This document shows, in pieces, positions 61,294-64,000 of a DNA stretch of 64,000 nucleotides. The stretch lies in NCBI RefSeq assembly GCF_001580365.1, contig NZ_CP014480.1, positions 2,937,981-3,001,980 on the forward strand. The letters run 5' to 3'. Origin of the DNA: Kocuria turfanensis (GTDB taxonomy: Bacteria > Actinomycetota > Actinomycetes > Actinomycetales > Micrococcaceae). The stretch's first letter is position 1; each line of letters begins with the position of its first letter. The notes below the pieces were generated by a model that was not told the DNA's origin, made no database searches, and saw nothing but the letters and a program-made list of their open reading frames with translations. A program made the translations under genes and the position numbers.

Positions 61294-61973
61294 GTGCGGT
61301 CCTCTCCGTCGGGCACGCCGGCGTCCCGGGCGGGATCGGCACTTTCCAGTCGTTGCTGCTCGGCGGCCCAGCGCAGCCGGGCCGCGGCCGCGTAGGCCGC
61401 GCCGGACTCCTTCAGCCGCCCCGCGCGCTCGTACAGCCGCCCCAGGGCGGTGAAGCACTCCGCCTGGTCCGCGGTGGTGGCCTCGGTCTCCTGGTAGAAG
61501 TCCAGGGCCCGGTTGTAGGCGGTGATGGCCTGGGTGTGCCGCTCGCCGAGCTCGTAGACCCGGCCGAGGTTGACGTGGCACTGCGCCTGGTCGTGGGCGT
61601 CGTGCGGGGCGTCGAGGTACTGCCCCAGGGCGTCCAGGAGGTGCTCCTCGGCGTCGTGGGCGCGGTCCAGCTCCAGGCACAGGCTGCCCAGGATCAGGTG
61701 GGTGCGGGCCTGGTGCTTGCCGCTGCCGCCGATCCGGTGGAACAGGCGCAGGGCCTCCTCGTAGGCGGTGACGGCCCGGCCCGGCCGGTTCATCCCCAGG
61801 TAGAGGTGGCCCAGGTTGTAGTGGCAGGCGGCCTGCTCCTGCAGGGAGTCGCCCTCCTCCTCGAAGAGGAGGATGGCCTGCTGGTAGGCGGTCTCGGCCT
61901 CGTCGAGCCGCCCGCGGTCCTCGGCGTCGAGGGCCTGGGTGAAGAACCCGTGCCCGTCCTGGGAGTAGCTCAT
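61290..61973 (-). CDS. Tetratricopeptide repeat protein
   Basis: This 227-residue all-helical protein has about five to six TPR units (AETAYQQAILLFEEEGD, ACHYNLGHLYLGMNRPG, AVTAYEEALRLFHRIG, HLILGSLCLELDR, CHVNLGRVYELGERHTQ, CFTALGRLYERAG). TPR arrays mediate protein-protein contacts. The partner is unknown. ATG 61973 has AAAGGA upstream. Coupling to the aldo/keto reductase suggests a shared operon, not necessarily a shared function. Confidence 0.9.
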   Translation of the reverse strand: MSYSQDGHGFFTQALDAEDRGRLDEAETAYQQAILLFEEEGDSLQEQAACHYNLGHLYLGMNRPGRAVTAYEEALRLFHRIGGSGKHQARTHLILGSLCLELDRAHDAEEHLLDALGQYLDAPHDAHDQAQCHVNLGRVYELGERHTQAITAYNRALDFYQETEATTADQAECFTALGRLYERAGRLKESGAAYAAAARLRWAAEQQRLESADPARDAGVPDGEDRT

Positions 61974-62017
61974 GCGGATTCCTTTCTCGGCCGGGTCCTC
62001 CACGGGGACGGGACCGA

Positions 62018-62281
62018 CTACGCGGGGTGCGCGTCGGGGGCGCTGCCCGCACGGCGGCCCAGCACGAACCACAGGCCGGCGCCGGCCACGGGGAACGCGA
62101 GGATCACGAGCAGCCAGAACAGCCGCAGGACCGGGTCCTGTCCCGGGGTGCGCAGCAGGGAGGTCACGGCGGCCACCATCAGCACGACGACGACCGCGCC
62201 GGCCACCGTCGCACCACTCTCCCACACCCCGCTCCGCGCGGCCTCGGCGCCGCCGGCCGCGAGGACGGTCCAGGTGCTCAT
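62018..62281 (-). CDS. Small membrane protein, PLD-nuclease N-terminal-like
   Basis: This 87-residue protein has two hydrophobic helices (~22-44 and ~54-76). The second region (VLRLFWLLVILAFPVAGAG, then LWFVLGRR) matches the PLDc_N family found in small actinobacterial membrane proteins and at the N-terminus of cardiolipin synthases. No catalytic domain is attached. It lies upstream of the TPR gene on the same strand. Confidence 0.75.
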   Translation of the reverse strand: MSTWTVLAAGGAEAARSGVWESGATVAGAVVVVLMVAAVTSLLRTPGQDPVLRLFWLLVILAFPVAGAGLWFVLGRRAGSAPDAHPA

Positions 62282-62426
62282 GCATCGATACTGGCACCGC
62301 GGGAGCGGGCGGACAAGGGCGGGCGCCGGGGCGTGTCCCGGGCCGGTCCCCCATAGAGTGGGCGGAAGCACCGCTCAGCACGCTGATAAAATCCGACCAC
62401 CACAGCAATCCTGAGGAGAGTCCACG

Positions 62427-63335
62427 ATGTCCACCTCCGACGACCGCCCGTACGACCAGGAAACCGCCCACCCGGAGCGCCCCGGGACGCGTCCCGACCG
62501 GACGCGCGACGTGGACGACACGGGCGTGGAGCGCCACGCCCCCAGTTCGTCGACCGAGCTGTGGGACCACAACGCCTACGGCCGGGAGGGCCGCGACGTC
62601 GGCGGCGACGCGACGTCCGGGCCGACCGACACGCGGGACCCGCGCGGCGGGGCGCCCGCCTACAACATCGACGCCGGGGACGACGACGCCCACCGGCACG
62701 GCGACGACGCCGGCGACGACGACGGCACGAACGTCCGCCGGACGGGGGAGTCCCTCACGGGCGCCGACGCCACCGCCGGCCGGGCCCGGGAGAGCGTCGC
62801 GGACGAGCGCCGCGAACCGTCCGCCGGCGCCGGGGAGCGGGCCTTCGACCAGGAGGCCGCCGCTCGGCACGACCGGTCCGGGCCCGACCGGTTCGAGGAC
62901 GACCGGTTCGAGGACGACGCGCCGGCGCGCGACCGGTTCGAGGGGGGCCGGGCCGGAGACGACGCGGCCACCGTGGTCCGGCACGAGGAACGGCTGCGGG
63001 CCGGCACGGAGCGGGTCGAGTCCGGGCGGCTGCGCCTGCGCAAGTACGTGGTCGAGGAGCCGGTGCGCGAGGAGCAGACCCTGGCCTCCGAGGACGTCGA
63101 GGAGATCCGCACCCCGATCACCGAGGAGGAGCGCGAGGCCTTCCTCGCCGGGCAGGACCTGCCGGTGGGGGAGGACGAGGTCATCCTCTACCGCGAGGTG
63201 CCCGTGGTGCAGACCGTGCGGGTGCCCTACCAGCGGGTGCGCCTGGCCGTGCGCCGCACCGAGCGCACCGAGGTGATCGAGGAGACGGTGCGCCAGGAGC
63301 GGATCGACGTGCAGGAGCAGGACGACCGGGCCTGA
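62427..63335 (+). CDS. YsnF/AvaK (DUF2382) domain stress protein
   Basis: This 302-residue protein has a long, acidic, disordered N-terminal region (~1-185) with repeats such as RFEDD. A DUF2382 module follows at ~187-295: VVRHEERLRAGTERVESGRL, VEEPVREEQTL, PITEEEREAFLAG, LYREVPVVQTVRVPYQRVRL. DUF2382 proteins are induced by general stress in Bacillus (YsnF) and in cyanobacteria (AvaK). It is followed by a strong terminator and then a catalase gene. ATG 62427 has GAGGAG upstream. Confidence 0.88.
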   Translation: MSTSDDRPYDQETAHPERPGTRPDRTRDVDDTGVERHAPSSSTELWDHNAYGREGRDVGGDATSGPTDTRDPRGGAPAYNIDAGDDDAHRHGDDAGDDDGTNVRRTGESLTGADATAGRARESVADERREPSAGAGERAFDQEAAARHDRSGPDRFEDDRFEDDAPARDRFEGGRAGDDAATVVRHEERLRAGTERVESGRLRLRKYVVEEPVREEQTLASEDVEEIRTPITEEEREAFLAGQDLPVGEDEVILYREVPVVQTVRVPYQRVRLAVRRTERTEVIEETVRQERIDVQEQDDRA

Positions 63336-63348
63336 GCCCTGTCCTGCG

Positions 63349-63380
63349 GGCCCCCCGCCGGCTCCGGCCGGCGGGGGGCC
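63349..63380 (+). terminator. Terminator after the AvaK/YsnF-like gene
   Basis: Perfect 13-base arms (63349-63361 and 63368-63380) enclose a six-base loop. Confidence 0.8.
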
Positions 63381-63543
63381 GCGCCGTGTCCGGGGCTGTT
63401 CACCGAGCGCGGAGTGCCGCGTGGGGGCTTGTGCGGTCCCGTCCGCCGGTGACTGAATGGTCAGCGGACTGGCTGTTCCGCGCCCCGCCGGGGCCGGGCC
63501 GGCCGGCGACGACCACGTGAACGAGGACGAGCGGGAGAAGCAC

Positions 63544-64000
63544 ATGCGCAAGAGGCTCAACAGGATGAGGCACCGAGCGGGTGGGCAGGCACCGATGCCC
63601 CCGGGTGTTCCCGGCAGCGGGACGGCCCCGGCCGCGGAGCCCACCGAGCCCCGGCCCCCGCTGCCGCCGAAGCCCGACCAGGCGGCGCCGGCGCCCGTGA
63701 GCCCCACCGGCCGCGACACCGGGGCCGACCCCACGCTCGCCGCCCAGGGCGGGGAGTACCTGACCACCGCCCACGGGTCCCGGCGCAGCGACACGGACCA
63801 CTCCCTGAAGGCCGGCCGGCGCGGGCCCGTGCTGCTCCAGGACCACCACTTCCGCGAGAAGATCAGCCACTTCGACCACGAGCGCATCCCCGAGCGGGTG
63901 GTCCACGCCCGCGGCGCCGGCGCCCACGGCGTGTTCCGCTCCTACGGCACCGCGAGCCGGATCTCGTCGGCCGCCGTGTTCGGCAAGGACGTGGAGACCC
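63544..64000 (+). CDS. katE: Large-subunit catalase HPII-type, N-terminal part (runs off the window)
   Basis: This partial protein (152 residues seen) has a Pro/Ala-rich N-terminal extension (~1-95), then [20 protein letters not shown] and the catalytic His in [11 protein letters not shown] (residue ~121). That is diagnostic of clade-2 large-subunit catalases (E. coli HPII). It would disproportionate H2O2. ATG 63544 is chosen because GGGAG lies six bases upstream. In-frame GTG 63517 and ATG 63457 would add disordered residues. The downstream portion lies outside the window. Confidence 0.9.
   Translation, partial: MRKRLNRMRHRAGGQAPMPPGVPGSGTAPAAEPTEPRPPLPPKPDQAAPAPVSPTGRDTGADPTLAAQGGEYLTTAHGSRRSDTDHSLKAGRRGPVLLQDHHFREKISHFDHERIPERVVHARGAGAHGVFRSYGTASRISSAAVFGKDVET

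Overview
The window is very GC-rich, densely packed bacterial chromosome with strong G/C third-position bias and frequent GTG starts. The gene set (crgA, a fhaA-fhaB-pstP-rodA-pbpA-pknA-pknB cell-wall/kinase cluster, AvaK/YsnF-type and holin-like stress proteins) identifies an actinomycete. A Micrococcales member of the Kocuria/Micrococcaceae type fits best, but that is inferred from gene order and protein style, not from a search. No phage, insertion sequence, CRISPR array or rRNA was seen. One tRNA, tRNA-Leu(CAG), is present.

Layout. 0.1-4.1 kb: an alpha/beta hydrolase, a stress-type SDR and a three-gene operon of membrane-associated stress proteins. 4.2-9.5 kb: SGNH hydrolase, flavin monooxygenase, AlkB, two flavin reductases and YceI. 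9.6-20.7 kb: crgA, pabA and the long leftward cluster fhaA-fhaB-pstP-rodA-pbpA-pknA-pknB, whose later genes overlap by 4 bases. It couples peptidoglycan synthesis (RodA plus PbpA) to Ser/Thr phosphorylation (two PASTA kinases, one PP2C phosphatase, two FHA readers). 20.8-28.1 kb: PepSY lipoprotein, drug-efflux MFS, RraA, GNAT, YtcJ-type amidohydrolase and a frameshifted FadH-type reductase. 28.1-32.2 kb: small proteins, Dps, a nuclease-fold protein and an SLC13 transporter. 32.3-38.8 kb: a complete oligopeptide ABC operon plus a DUF1028 protein. 38.9-48.8 kb: CapA-like lipoprotein, a second EEP protein, a HAD-GH65 phosphorylase fusion, SerA, and an MMPL exporter with its TetR regulator. 49-53.7 kb: secreted M14 peptidase, a two-component system and a multi-pass acyltransferase-like protein. 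54.2-55.7 kb: an unusual secreted His/Asp-rich repeat protein behind a leader that looks like a transcription attenuator, then tRNA-Leu. 55.8-64 kb: FNT channel, YdjM-type protein with a DtxR/IdeR-like box, assorted enzymes, an AvaK/YsnF protein and the start of a large-subunit catalase.

The most unusual item is the 54.25-55.0 kb locus. A recent 195-base duplication made four EF-hand-like loops in a secreted protein. Its mRNA leader carries a hairpin plus six U residues directly before the ribosome-binding site. Other regulatory signals worth following are a tandem TetR operator at 48.77 kb, an iron-repressor box at 57.49 kb, and several genes whose -10 element lies only 6-8 bases before the start codon, which suggests leaderless mRNAs.
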